This document shows positions 8,046 to 17,571 of a stretch of DNA of 64,000 nt, one piece after another. The translations under genes and the position numbers were made by a program. Each line of letters begins with the position of its first letter. Position 1 is the stretch's first letter. Source of the DNA: Danxiaibacter flavus (GTDB lineage Bacteria > Bacteroidota > Bacteroidia > Chitinophagales > Chitinophagaceae). Where the stretch lies: NCBI RefSeq assembly GCF_041060425.1, contig NZ_JAULBC010000004.1, forward strand, positions 248,001-312,000, read 5' to 3'. The notes below the pieces were generated by a model. It was not told where the DNA came from and did no database searches. It worked only from the letters and a program-made list of their open reading frames with translations.

Positions 8046-11000
8046 ATGAGCGCTAAATACCAGGAATTTTCAGGGTTAAACCTTCCCGCAATAGAACAGG
8101 AAATTCTTGCCAAATGGCATGAAACACAGGCATTTGAACAAAGTGTATCACTGCGCGAAGGCGCAACACCATTCGTGTTTTACGAAGGTCCGCCGAGTGC
8201 CAATGGTATGCCAGGCATTCACCACGTTATTTCACGTACGCTGAAAGACCTGGTTTGCCGCTATAAAACCATGCGCGGATACCAGGTAAAACGCAAAGGC
8301 GGATGGGATACGCACGGTCTGCCCGTTGAGCTTGGTGTGGAGAAAGAATTGGGTATTACCAAAGAAGATATTGGCAAAAAGATCTCTGTAGAAGAATACA
8401 ATAAAAAATGCCGCGAAGCAGTGCTTCGTTATAAAGACAAATGGGATGACCTGACCCGTAAAATGGGGTATTGGGTTGATCTGAATGATCCCTACATCAC
8501 ATTTGAAAATAATTATATAGAAACGCTTTGGTGGATGCTAAGCGAATTGTATAAAAAAGGATTGTTGTACGAAAGTGTGAGCATTCAGCCATACTCACCT
8601 GCTGCAGGAACGGGTTTAAGCTCACACGAATTAAATCAACCCGGCACTTACAAGGACGTAAAGGATACCAGTGCTGTGGTGATGTTCAAAGCGGTGAAGA
8701 ATGAAAAGAGCCAGTTTCTTTTCGACGCAGCAGGCAATGACGAAGTTTTCTTCCTGGCCTGGACCACTACTCCATGGACATTACCTTCCAACCTTGGCCT
8801 GACTGTCGGTGGCAATATTGATTACGTGCTGGTAAAAACTTTCAATCCATACACGCATCTCCCTGTAAATGTTGTCCTTGCAAAAGCTTTATTGGGCAAA
8901 TACTTTAAAGAAGACGCAGAGAACGGTGATTTTGAAGCCTATAAAGAAGGTGACAAGGTTATTCCGTGGCAAATACTGACAGAATTTAAAGGGAGAGATA
9001 TCGAAGAAGCACGTTATGAGCAGTTGTTACCATATGAAGCGAACAGTGCTGATAAAACTGGCGGCGATCCCTTCCGCGTATTGCTTGGCGACTTTGTAAC
9101 CACTGAAGATGGTACAGGTATCGTTCACACAGCTCCGGCATTTGGTGCAGATGACTTCAGGGTTGGACAGAAATATGGCATCGGCATTCTCGTTATGGTT
9201 GATCGCCAGGGAAAATTTGTTGACGGGTTGGGTGAGTTCAGCAACAGGTATGTGAAAGATTATAAGGATGAGCCTAATTATGTGGATGTTAACGTAGACA
9301 TCTGCGTTAAGCTGAAGAAAGAGAACAGGGCTTTCAAAGTGGAAAAATACGAGCACAGCTACCCGCATTGCTGGCGCACGGATAAACCGGTTCTGTATTA
9401 TCCGTTAGATGCATGGTTCATTAAGACCACTGCTTTGAAGGACAGAATGGTTGAACTGAACAAAACAGTTAACTGGAAACCAAAAAGTACCGGCGAAGGC
9501 CGTTTTGGCAACTGGCTGGAAAACATGGTAGACTGGAACCTTAGCCGCAGCCGCTTCTGGGGAACACCATTGCCGGTTTGGAGAACAGAAGACGGGTCTG
9601 AAGAAAAATGCATTGGCAGCATTGCCGAACTGAAAGCGGAAATGGCCAGGGCCGATAAAGTACTTGGCACAGACCAAAGTGCGTCAATCGACGGAGCTTC
9701 GCTGGATTTACATAAACCATTTGTTGACGAAGTAACGTTGGTAAGTGAGAAAGGACTGGCTATGAAACGCGTTCCGGATCTGATAGACGTTTGGTTTGAT
9801 AGCGGAGCAATGCCTTATGCTCAATGGCATTTTCCTTTTGAAAACGCCGACACTTTTGCTCAGAACTATCCGGCTGATTTTATCGCCGAAGGCGTTGATC
9901 AAACCAGGGGATGGTTTTATACCCTGCATGCACTTGGCTCCTTAATGAAAGAATCTGTTCAGGAGGAATTGAAAAAGCATGGCATTGAGGCTGATGACAA
10001 AAAATATCCCGGTTTAGCTTACAAAACAGTTGTTAGTAACGGTTTGGTTCTGGACAAGAATGGCAACAAAATGAGTAAGCGTCTTGGCAACGTGGTAAAT
10101 CCTTTCGAAACCATCGAAAAATTCGGAGCCGATGCCACACGCTGGTACCTGATCACCAACGCGTCTCCCTGGGATAACCTGAAATTTGATATAGAAGGCA
10201 TTAAAGAAGTTCAGCGTAAGTTCTTTGGTACCTTATATAATACCTACCAGTTCTTCGTTCTGTACGCGAATGTGGACGGTTTCTCGTTCGAGGAAGCATA
10301 TATCCCGCTAGAACAGCGCCCTGAAATTGACAGGTGGATCTTATCTTCTCTTAACACGTTGATTAAGAAGGTAACAGAAGCGATGGATGAGTACGAGCCA
10401 ACTATCGCCGGCCGTGCAGTTGAGGAATTTGTGGACGAGCACCTGAGTAACTGGTATGTACGTTTGTGCCGTCGCCGTTTCTGGAAAGGAGAATACGAGC
10501 ATGACAAGATCTGTGCTTACCAGACTTTATATGAGTGTCTGGAGACACTGATCCGGCTGATCGCACCAATTTCTCCGTTCTTTAGTGATGCTGTCTTCCG
10601 CAACCTGAATGCTGTAAGTAAGCGTTTCACTGTTGAATCTGTTCATCACGCAGACTTCCCGGTGGTAAAAGAATCCGCTATTGACACGCTTTTGGAAGAA
10701 AGGATGCAGTTGGCACAGGATGTTTCATCATTGGTACTGTCTTTGCGTAAAAAAATGAACCTTAAAGTTCGTCAGCCACTCCATAAAGTGCTTATCCCGG
10801 TATTAAATCCGCAAATGAAAGTACAATTGGAAAAAGTAGAAGATCTGGTTAAGGCGGAAGTAAACGTTAAAGAAATCGATTATATAACGGAGACTGAAGG
10901 ATTCATCAGCAAGAAGGTAAAAGCCAACTTTAAGGCGCTGGGAAGCAAGTTAGGACCAAAAATGAAAGCGGTAAGCCAGGCTTTATCCTCATTTAGTCAA

Positions 11001-11432
11001 CATGATATAGCTTCTTTAGAAAAAGATGGGCAATATGCATTGAATATTGGAGGAGAATCCATTACTTTACTCCTTAGTGAAGTTGAGATTGCTGCCGAAG
11101 ACATCCCCGGATGGAGTGTAGCAGCAAAAGGAAACTTGACGGTTGCTTTGGATATTACCGTTACCCAAGAATTGAAACAGGAAGGCGATGCCCGCGAGTT
11201 CGTAAATCGCATCCAAAATATTAGAAAAGACAGTAGTTTTGATTTAACAGATCGTATATTCGTAGAAGTGCTTGAAAACGCTGATATCAAGACATCTATA
11301 AATGAATTTAAAAACTATATTTGCGCTGAAATTTTGGCAGACAGTCTGACTTGGGTACCTGAATTACAGGATGGTACTGAGATTGAGGTGAACGACATTC
11401 TGTTGAAAGTGAGCGTGAACAAAAAAGGATAA
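8046..11432 (+). CDS. ileS: Isoleucyl-tRNA synthetase, long type
   Basis: Charges tRNA-Ile with isoleucine in the cytosol. The 1128 residues fit the longer, eukaryote-like class of IleRS (usual bacterial type about 930). Visible are the class I HIGH-type motif GMPGIHH at 54-60, the editing (CP1) domain with WTTTPWTLPSNLGL and DGTGIVHTAPAFGADD, the DQTRGWFYTLHAL segment, the KMSKRLGN signature near residue 674, and the anticodon-binding domain with LSNWYVRLCRRRFWKGE. There is no C-terminal four-cysteine zinc finger, consistent with this class. The long type is often mupirocin-resistant (family knowledge, not tested). A DksA-like gene starts six bases after its stop, so the two are probably cotranscribed. 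Confidence 0.97.
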   Translation: MSAKYQEFSGLNLPAIEQEILAKWHETQAFEQSVSLREGATPFVFYEGPPSANGMPGIHHVISRTLKDLVCRYKTMRGYQVKRKGGWDTHGLPVELGVEKELGITKEDIGKKISVEEYNKKCREAVLRYKDKWDDLTRKMGYWVDLNDPYITFENNYIETLWWMLSELYKKGLLYESVSIQPYSPAAGTGLSSHELNQPGTYKDVKDTSAVVMFKAVKNEKSQFLFDAAGNDEVFFLAWTTTPWTLPSNLGLTVGGNIDYVLVKTFNPYTHLPVNVVLAKALLGKYFKEDAENGDFEAYKEGDKVIPWQILTEFKGRDIEEARYEQLLPYEANSADKTGGDPFRVLLGDFVTTEDGTGIVHTAPAFGADDFRVGQKYGIGILVMVDRQGKFVDGLGEFSNRYVKDYKDEPNYVDVNVDICVKLKKENRAFKVEKYEHSYPHCWRTDKPVLYYPLDAWFIKTTALKDRMVELNKTVNWKPKSTGEGRFGNWLENMVDWNLSRSRFWGTPLPVWRTEDGSEEKCIGSIAELKAEMARADKVLGTDQSASIDGASLDLHKPFVDEVTLVSEKGLAMKRVPDLIDVWFDSGAMPYAQWHFPFENADTFAQNYPADFIAEGVDQTRGWFYTLHALGSLMKESVQEELKKHGIEADDKKYPGLAYKTVVSNGLVLDKNGNKMSKRLGNVVNPFETIEKFGADATRWYLITNASPWDNLKFDIEGIKEVQRKFFGTLYNTYQFFVLYANVDGFSFEEAYIPLEQRPEIDRWILSSLNTLIKKVTEAMDEYEPTIAGRAVEEFVDEHLSNWYVRLCRRRFWKGEYEHDKICAYQTLYECLETLIRLIAPISPFFSDAVFRNLNAVSKRFTVESVHHADFPVVKESAIDTLLEERMQLAQDVSSLVLSLRKKMNLKVRQPLHKVLIPVLNPQMKVQLEKVEDLVKAEVNVKEIDYITETEGFISKKVKANFKALGSKLGPKMKAVSQALSSFSQHDIASLEKDGQYALNIGGESITLLLSEVEIAAEDIPGWSVAAKGNLTVALDITVTQELKQEGDAREFVNRIQNIRKDSSFDLTDRIFVEVLENADIKTSINEFKNYICAEILADSLTWVPELQDGTEIEVNDILLKVSVNKKG

Positions 11433-11438
11433 CGTTCT

Positions 11439-12365
11439 ATGCCAACAAAAAAGCCTGCACCCAAGAAAGTGGCTAAACCAGCGGCCAAACCGGTTGCTAA
11501 AAAAGCAGTGCCTGCAAAAAAGGCGGCACCAGCTAAAAAAGCAGCAGCGCCGGTTAAGCCTGCTAAAAAAGCGGTGGAAAAATCCGTATCAAAGCCTGCA
11601 GTAAAAAAAGCTGCACCAAGCAAAAAAGTAGTGCCAGCACCTGTAGCTAAAAAAACAACTCCGGCTCCTGCTCCTAAAAAAGAAGTTGCGGTTAAAGCAG
11701 TTGCAAAAAAAGCTCCGGTAAAATCGGCACCGGAAAAAGAAAAACCGGTTAAAGCGGCCCAGGCAGAACACATAAATAAGACGAAACCAGCCTTGGCCAC
11801 AAAACCAGAACCGGTAGCTCCGGCTCCTGCACCAGTGCCCAAGCCGGCTCCGAAACCTAAACCGGAACCCTTAAAAGAAGTAAAAGTTCCAAAGACATCT
11901 GTAAAGACAAGTGTACCTTATCAACCAGAGTACAAATCGCTGGAACAGAGGCAAGAACCATCAAAATCAAACGAACCATTGGTACGATATAACGATGCCG
12001 ATCTGGCAGAATTCAGAGAGCTGATCAATAAAAAATTGGAAGCAGCGAAAAAAGAACTGGCTTATCTTCAAGGACTTATCACCCGCAAAGACGAACTTGG
12101 CGGAGATGAGGCAGAAAGCCGCTACATGACCATGGAAGATGGCAGTATGAGTATGGAACGTGAGCAATTGAGCCAGATGGCCAGCAGGCAGATCACGTAC
12201 ATCGACCACCTGGAAAAGGCACTTATCCGCATTGAAAACAAAACTTACGGAATTTGTCGCGTTACGGGTAAACTGATAGACAAAGCGCGCTTAAGAGCTG
12301 TTCCTCACGCTACCTTGAGCCTCGAAGCAAAACTGGGATTGGTTAAGCCAACGAATGAACAATAG
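11439..12365 (+). CDS. DksA/TraR-family protein with long Lys/Ala/Pro tail
   Basis: Probable regulator related to DksA, which binds RNA polymerase through its secondary channel. Residues 1 to about 155 are low-complexity, built of KPAAKKA/APAKKA-like units resembling histone H1 or AlgP tails and likely bind nucleic acid. Residues about 185-300 form the DksA-like part: a coiled coil (LINKKLEAAKKELAYLQGL), then YGICRVTGKLIDKARLRAVP and HATLSLEAK. Only one cysteine of the zinc finger remains, a variant I know from other Bacteroidota proteins of this type. It sits six bases behind ileS and ahead of a strong terminator, so it is likely expressed with ileS. Confidence 0.88.
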   Translation: MPTKKPAPKKVAKPAAKPVAKKAVPAKKAAPAKKAAAPVKPAKKAVEKSVSKPAVKKAAPSKKVVPAPVAKKTTPAPAPKKEVAVKAVAKKAPVKSAPEKEKPVKAAQAEHINKTKPALATKPEPVAPAPAPVPKPAPKPKPEPLKEVKVPKTSVKTSVPYQPEYKSLEQRQEPSKSNEPLVRYNDADLAEFRELINKKLEAAKKELAYLQGLITRKDELGGDEAESRYMTMEDGSMSMEREQLSQMASRQITYIDHLEKALIRIENKTYGICRVTGKLIDKARLRAVPHATLSLEAKLGLVKPTNEQ

Positions 12366-12381
12366 TAATTAGTATCTTATT

Positions 12382-12417
12382 AAAAAAGGCTGTCATGTAG
12401 TAATGATGGCCTTTTTT
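12382..12417 (+). terminator. Terminator of the ileS-dksA-like unit
   Basis: AAAAAAGGC (12382-12390) pairs with GCCTTTTTT (12409-12417) around a loop that can extend the stem; it starts 16 bases after the stop codon. Confidence 0.8.
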
Positions 12418-12706
12418 GATGTACTATGTGAGGCGAATGTACGGTGTTAGATGCCCGCCCGTACCGAACGACACGTTCGGGCGGGTACGGTGTACGATGT
12501 TGGGCAGCCGGATGGAAAGGCGCTGTAAGTACGATTTACGAAGTACGAAGTACCTCTGTGCAACAACAATGATTGAAGGCGGACAACTTGAATGCGCCTA
12601 CCTGCTACCTGCTACCTGCTACCTGCTACCTGCTACCTGCTACCTGCTACCTGATACCTGATACCTCACCCAAGCTAATAGCTCATAGCTGACAGCCGAT
12701 AGCTAC
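12418..12706. repeat. Composite repeat, AGCT-AGGT-GTAC order (copy 1)
   Basis: Read from the ABC exporter's stop codon on the minus strand, this gap holds an AGCT heptamer run (12668-12702), then an AGGT run (12598-12666), then GTAC-family sequence (12418-12560). The AGGT part includes seven perfect tandem copies of CTACCTG (plus strand) followed by two of ATACCTG. The GTAC part shares CCGGCT..AACATCGTACACCGTAC with the units at 48.8-49.4 kb. At 12452-12487 a GC-rich imperfect inverted repeat (CCGAACG/CGTTCGG flanked by CCCGC/GCGGG) interrupts it. The 81-codon frame through this region is an artefact of the repeats. Confidence 0.75.
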
Positions 12707-14517
12707 TTAACTTCCTGCATCGCAACCAGCTTATAATAAATTCCTTCTTTAGCCAGCAGTTCATCGTGAGAGCCACGTTCTGCGATTTCGCCTTTTTGCA
12801 AGACGACAATTTCATCCGCGTGTCTGATAGTTGAAAGACGGTGGGCGATTACAATGCTTGTACGGTTTTGCATCATATTATTAATAGCATCCTGAACCAG
12901 GCGTTCACTTTCAGTATCCAGAGAGGATGTCGCTTCGTCTAAAATAAGGATGGGAGGATTTTTGATAACCGCCCTCGCAATGGTTAGGCGTTGTCTTTCG
13001 CCACCACTTAATTTGCTTCCCCGGTCACCAATGTTCGTGCGGAATCCGTCTTCTTTATTCAGGATAAAATTGGAGGCATTGGCCACTTTTGCTGCCTGTA
13101 TAATTTCATCTTCGGATGCATCAGGTTTACCAAGAGAAATGTTGGAGGCAATTGTCTCATTAAATAATACAGGCTCCTGTGTTACTATACTAATATGTTT
13201 GCGGATAGAACCCAGCTGATATTCTTTAATATTAACACCATCAATCAACAATTCACCAGAACTAACATCGTGAAAGCGCGGAACGAGATCCGCAAGCGTA
13301 CTTTTACCAGCACCGGAAGATCCGACCAATGCAACTGTTTTTCCTTTTGGAATGGTAAGATTGATGTTCTTTAAAATCATGTGATCACCATAACCAAAAC
13401 TTACATTGCGAAACTCAATGGAGCTGTTAAAGCTGTCCAGTTGTTTAGAACCGAAATCGTCAACAACAACAGGTGCATCAAGCAACTCTTCTACCCTGTC
13501 GATGGCTGCCGCTCCACGCTGCACGTTAAAAAAAGATGTTGAAAGATTTTTTGCCGGATTGATCAGCAAACCAAAAGTGGCGATATAAACAATGAGATTA
13601 CCCGCGGCCATGCCGTTATCTCTTAGCGCCAGCCTTGCGCCGAAATATAGAATAGAACACAGTACGGTAATACCAAGTGTTTCCGTTAAAGGAGATGCCA
13701 GATCACGACGTGCATTCATTTTATTCCGGATACGAAACAATGTGTTGTTTACGTAGTGAAACCTGTCCAGCATAAGCTTTTCAGCAAGGAACGCTTTAAT
13801 CACACGCATGCCACCAAGTGTCTCGTCAAGAATTGAAAGAGCCTCTCCCAATTTAACTGAAGCAGCCTGAGATTGTTTTTTTAGAGTCCGGCTGATGCGA
13901 CCTATAATAAATGCAGTAAGCGGTAATAATATTAAAAGGAATAATGAAAGACCCGGGCTTAAGTAAACAAGATAAGCAAGATAGAAGAGTACAGTCAATG
14001 GATCTTTGATGAGCCCTTCAAGCGTACTTACAATCGAACTTTCAATCTCACTAACATCATTCGTCATCCGGGATATGATATCACCTTTTTTCTGTTCGGT
14101 AAAATAACCGATGGGTAGCATTAAGGTTTTGTCATACAAATCGCTTCTCAACCTTGTAACGACAGCACTTCTTATCGGCGCAGAAATTAAATTTGAAAAA
14201 TACAGGAACACATTTTTGAGGATCGTAACAATAACTATAAACACGCAGATAAAGCCTACTGCAACAAGTTTGTCATTATTGTGCTGATGAATTATATCAA
14301 GAATAAGACGGTTCACATATCCACCCACCGCATTGGAACTCATTACTGCTTTATCAGCCTGGGAGTCATCAGCATTAAATATTATTTGCATGAAAGGTGC
14401 AAGCATCCCTATTGAAAAAATGGAGAAAAATATAGATAATACAGTACACAAAAAATACAGTCCCAGCTTTCCCTTATACTCACCTACATATTTAAAGATC
14501 CTGGATAATTTTTTCAT
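12703..14517 (-). CDS. ABC exporter, fused permease/ATPase (MsbA-like)
   Basis: Half-transporter of the type that acts as a homodimer and exports lipids, lipid A or drugs across the inner membrane. The 604 residues comprise six membrane helices in about the first 320 residues and a C-terminal ATPase with Walker A GSSGAGKST near residue 398, Q-loop IVTQEPVLF, signature LSGGERQR near 502, Walker B ILILDEATSSLD and H-loop IVIAHRLSTIR. The domain order and length match MsbA and other lipid flippases, but the substrate cannot be read from the sequence. It is transcribed away from rbfA. A second exporter of this class lies at 42.1-43.9 kb. Its TAA stop is followed directly by an AGCT repeat. Confidence 0.92.
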   Translation of the reverse strand: MKKLSRIFKYVGEYKGKLGLYFLCTVLSIFFSIFSIGMLAPFMQIIFNADDSQADKAVMSSNAVGGYVNRLILDIIHQHNNDKLVAVGFICVFIVIVTILKNVFLYFSNLISAPIRSAVVTRLRSDLYDKTLMLPIGYFTEQKKGDIISRMTNDVSEIESSIVSTLEGLIKDPLTVLFYLAYLVYLSPGLSLFLLILLPLTAFIIGRISRTLKKQSQAASVKLGEALSILDETLGGMRVIKAFLAEKLMLDRFHYVNNTLFRIRNKMNARRDLASPLTETLGITVLCSILYFGARLALRDNGMAAGNLIVYIATFGLLINPAKNLSTSFFNVQRGAAAIDRVEELLDAPVVVDDFGSKQLDSFNSSIEFRNVSFGYGDHMILKNINLTIPKGKTVALVGSSGAGKSTLADLVPRFHDVSSGELLIDGVNIKEYQLGSIRKHISIVTQEPVLFNETIASNISLGKPDASEDEIIQAAKVANASNFILNKEDGFRTNIGDRGSKLSGGERQRLTIARAVIKNPPILILDEATSSLDTESERLVQDAINNMMQNRTSIVIAHRLSTIRHADEIVVLQKGEIAERGSHDELLAKEGIYYKLVAMQEVK

Positions 14518-14702
14518 CCGTTAATATTTGTTGTTTTGGCCGGACAAATAATCCGCACCGGTTAGCTTCGAAAGTTGTAAATTACCTTAGGTGAATATCT
14601 CTATTCACCTAAAAGCGCGAATAAACGTGCAAAGTAACTAATTTTACAAGCTCATTTATTTATTCCGCATGCGGCGGAATGGAAATAGGAAAAAATTAAG
14701 TT

Positions 14703-15095
14703 ATGGAGGAAGGTAAAAGACAACGGCAGGTGGCCGGCGTAATTCAACAGGAAATGAACGAAATATTCAGACGACTGGGGCTAAACATGATTGATGGAGG
14801 TATGGTTTCCATTTCTTCCGTAAAAGTTACACCAGATCTTTTGGAAGCAAGAATATACCTGAGCTTATTCCAGGTTGCCGACGCAAAGACAACCATGAAA
14901 AAAATTGAGGATAGAGCCTGGGAGATCAAAAAAGAACTTTCCGAAAGAGTTAAGCATCAGCTGCGAAGAATTCCCGTTATACATTATTTTCAGGATGATA
15001 CGCTTGACCATGTATTTAAAATGGAAGAGCTGTTTAAAAAGATACACGAGGAAAAGCAGAAGCCATCATCTGATGAAGCAGATAAGGCTGAATAG
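14703..15095 (+). CDS. rbfA: Ribosome-binding factor A
   Basis: Assists late maturation of the 30S subunit and 16S rRNA processing. The 130 residues form the single KH-like domain: RQRQVAGVIQQEMNEIFRR at the N-terminus, VSISSVKVTPDLLEARIYLSL in the centre and RRIPVIHYFQDDTLDHVFKMEEL at the end, all typical. Length fits the family. It starts 185 bases from the divergent ABC exporter gene and is followed after 36 bases by a LolC/E-type permease, a pairing I have seen in other Bacteroidota, so the two are probably one operon. Confidence 0.95.
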   Translation: MEEGKRQRQVAGVIQQEMNEIFRRLGLNMIDGGMVSISSVKVTPDLLEARIYLSLFQVADAKTTMKKIEDRAWEIKKELSERVKHQLRRIPVIHYFQDDTLDHVFKMEELFKKIHEEKQKPSSDEADKAE

Positions 15096-15131
15096 TGCAT
15101 AGATTAACCGATCAAAGCTGAAAATAGATCC

Positions 15132-16355
15132 ATGAAACTTCTGTTTGCCTGGCGTTATTTTAAATCACGGAAGAGTACCAACGCAATCAACATTATTGCC
15201 TGGATAAGTGTGCTGGCAATAGCTGTCGGTACCGCTGCACTTATCATCGTGCTTAGTGTTTTCAATGGTTTTGAGGATCTTGTTAAAAGCCTTTATGGTG
15301 ATTTTTATTCTGACATTAAAATAACTCCCGCTAAAGGAAAATTTATTCAGCTTTCTCCATCTCAGATATTAAGCGTTAAAAAAGTAAATGGTGTGAGGGG
15401 CCTTAGTCTTGTAGTTGAAGAGAAAGCCATGCTGGTAAATGGAGACTGTAACTCCATTGTTTTTCTAAAAGGCGTTGACGAAAACTATGACAAGGTAAAC
15501 GGCATTTCGTCCCAATCACATATTATTCGTGGTGACTATCACCTCGGAGTAGTGGATACTCCGGCACTGGTGCTTGGTGTTGGCATTGAAAATGCAGTTT
15601 GTGTTGATCCTGCATTCAGAGGCTCAGAACTTACGATCTATTTACCTAACAGGAAAGCGAGCAACTTTAACAGCCTTGATGCCATGAACGCTTACAATGT
15701 TAGTGTGGCAGGCACTTTTATGGTACAGCAGGAGTTTGACAACAAATATGCATTTACCAACCTTTCATTTGTTCAGAACATGCTCAATCTCCCTGCTGAT
15801 GAATATAGCGGCATTGAGGTAGCTGTTTCAAACCAGGAACAGGTGGACCAGATAAAACAGCAACTGCAAAAAACATTGGGCGACAAGTTTATTGTACAAA
15901 CACGCTACGAGCAAAACCAGAGTTTGTATAGCATTATGCAGGTAGAAAAATGGGTCATTTATGGTATTCTTTCATTAATACTTGTAGTGGCAGCATTCAA
16001 CATGATTGGTGCGCTAACAATGCTGGTATTGGAAAAACAAAAAGATATTGCTGTATTAAAAGCAATGGGAGCAACCAGCAACCTGGTTCAGAAGATTTTT
16101 TTAAACGAAGGATTACTGCTGGCAGCCATTGGTGGTATTGCAGGAATGATTGTCGCTATTATTATATGCTTTCTACAACTAAAATTTCACCTGGTTAAGT
16201 TACAGGGCGGCACATTTATAGTTGACTACTACCCGGTAAAAATGTATCCTTTCGATTTTGTACTTGTAAGTATCACGGTTTTGCTTGTTGCCGTTCTTGC
16301 GGCATGGATCCCTTCAAAAAAAGCAAGCACGCGCGAGTTCTCGCTAAAAAGTTAA
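15132..16355 (+). CDS. FtsX-like permease of LolC/LolE type
   Basis: Membrane component of an ABC system of the Lol type, which releases lipoproteins from the inner membrane; here the function is inferred. The 407 residues show an N-terminal MKLLFAWRYFKSRKSTNAIN segment and first membrane helix at about 20-45 (IIAWISVLAIAVGTAALIIV), a large periplasmic (MacB-like) domain, and three C-terminal helices from about residue 270 (YGILSLILVVAAFNMIGAL, LLLAAIGGIAGMIVAIII, FVLVSITVLLVAVLAAWIPS) with the cytosolic KQKDIAVLKAMGATS loop. No ATPase gene is adjacent. It is the second gene of the rbfA unit and ends at a bidirectional terminator. Confidence 0.9.
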   Translation: MKLLFAWRYFKSRKSTNAINIIAWISVLAIAVGTAALIIVLSVFNGFEDLVKSLYGDFYSDIKITPAKGKFIQLSPSQILSVKKVNGVRGLSLVVEEKAMLVNGDCNSIVFLKGVDENYDKVNGISSQSHIIRGDYHLGVVDTPALVLGVGIENAVCVDPAFRGSELTIYLPNRKASNFNSLDAMNAYNVSVAGTFMVQQEFDNKYAFTNLSFVQNMLNLPADEYSGIEVAVSNQEQVDQIKQQLQKTLGDKFIVQTRYEQNQSLYSIMQVEKWVIYGILSLILVVAAFNMIGALTMLVLEKQKDIAVLKAMGATSNLVQKIFLNEGLLLAAIGGIAGMIVAIIICFLQLKFHLVKLQGGTFIVDYYPVKMYPFDFVLVSITVLLVAVLAAWIPSKKASTREFSLKS

Positions 16356-16418
16356 GATCTTTTTTTCTGAATGGTACATCACCATTTCTCAAACTACATT
16401 CCTTTCCATTTCAGAAAT

Positions 16419-16447
16419 AAAAAAGCCGGCATTGCCGGCAATTTTAT
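16419..16447. terminator. Bidirectional terminator
   Basis: GCCGGCA/TTGCCGGC stem with A-run before and T-run after, between the convergent permease and transketolase genes. Confidence 0.8.
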
Positions 16448-16504
16448 CAAAAACTACAACAATATTTTAGTGTGTGGAATACAAGCAAGCATCCACGGTG
16501 CATT

Positions 16505-17353
16505 TTAATAGTCGCCTAAAGTCTCTGGTAATTGACCAAGGGCTTTAGATAATTGTTCGTCATTTGGAGCAACACCGTGCCATTCGTGGTGGCCTTCCAT
16601 AAAGTCAACACCTTTACCCATTACAGTTTTCATCAGGATACATATAGGTTGTCCCTGTCCTGTTAATGATTTTGCTTTGTCCATGGTAGCAATTACATCG
16701 TCCATATCATTGCCATCCATTTCAATTACGTTCCATTTAAACGCCTCAAATTTGGCTCTCAGATCACCAAGATCCATAACCTTAGCCGTCGGACCGTCAA
16801 TTTGCTGACCGTTCCAGTCAATAGTAGCAATCAGGTTGTCTACTTTTTGGTGACCTGCAAACATGATCGCTTCCCAATTCTGTCCTTCATCAAGCTCACC
16901 GTCTCCGTGAAGCGAAAATACCAGGTGATTATCTTTATTCAACTTTTTGGCAAGTGCAGCGCCCACAGCCACGCTCATACCCTGACCAAGTGAGCCGCTG
17001 GCGATTCTGATACCGGGAAGATGTTCGTGTGTTGCAGGATGCCCTTGTAAACGGGAGTTAAGTTTACGGAAAGTTGCAAGTTCTTTCACTTCAAAGTATC
17101 CGCTTCTTGCAAGCGTTGAATAATATACGGGTGAAATATGACCGTTGGATAAAAAGAAAAGGTCTTCGCCTATGCCATCCATCTTAAAATCAGGATCGTG
17201 GTGCATCACCTTAAAATATAAGGCCGTAAAAAAGTCTGTGCATCCAAGAGAACCACCCGGATGACCGCTTTGAACAGCATGTACCATTCTTACAATGTCT
17301 CTTCTAATTTGCGTAGCAATGTCCTTTAGTTGTGCAACATCTGGCATAAGCAT
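16505..17353 (-). CDS. Transketolase, N-terminal subunit
   Basis: Thiamine-diphosphate-binding half of a split transketolase of the pentose phosphate pathway. The 282 residues contain HAVQSGHPGGSLGCTDFF, FFLSNGHISPVYYSTLARSG, the GHPATHEHLPGIRIASGSLG loop and the ThDP/Mg motif GDGELDEGQNWEA...IDWNGQQIDG. The C-terminal (pyrimidine-binding) subunit should be present for activity and is usually the next gene, but the next gene here is the convergent permease, so the partner lies outside this window. Either ATG at 17353 or the one two codons later could be the start. Confidence 0.94.
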   Translation of the reverse strand: MLMPDVAQLKDIATQIRRDIVRMVHAVQSGHPGGSLGCTDFFTALYFKVMHHDPDFKMDGIGEDLFFLSNGHISPVYYSTLARSGYFEVKELATFRKLNSRLQGHPATHEHLPGIRIASGSLGQGMSVAVGAALAKKLNKDNHLVFSLHGDGELDEGQNWEAIMFAGHQKVDNLIATIDWNGQQIDGPTAKVMDLGDLRAKFEAFKWNVIEMDGNDMDDVIATMDKAKSLTGQGQPICILMKTVMGKGVDFMEGHHEWHGVAPNDEQLSKALGQLPETLGDY

Positions 17354-17571
17354 TTAAATTTTAGGCTCACAAAGCTAAGGTAAACGTTATAGAATTCATT
17401 CTTTTTAGCAGATTTAAAAAATTGAAATCATGGCTTAAATATTGCACATACATGTATTTTTTTTACACTACGTCTTAATTAACTTTTGTCAATTAAATAA
17501 GTTGGATTACTTTTACGCCCAAGATTGACATAGCTTTTAACATAAGTGTATTAACACAAAACCAATTGAGA

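Noticed and set aside
11315..11842. 175-codon minus-strand frame rich in Gly/Ala/Phe
   Set aside because: Antisense of the Lys/Ala/Pro-rich tail of the DksA-like gene and the end of ileS; a compositional shadow.
12416..12661. 81-codon frame behind the DksA-like gene
   Set aside because: Its C-terminal LLPATCYLLPATCY is simply the translated CTACCTG tandem.
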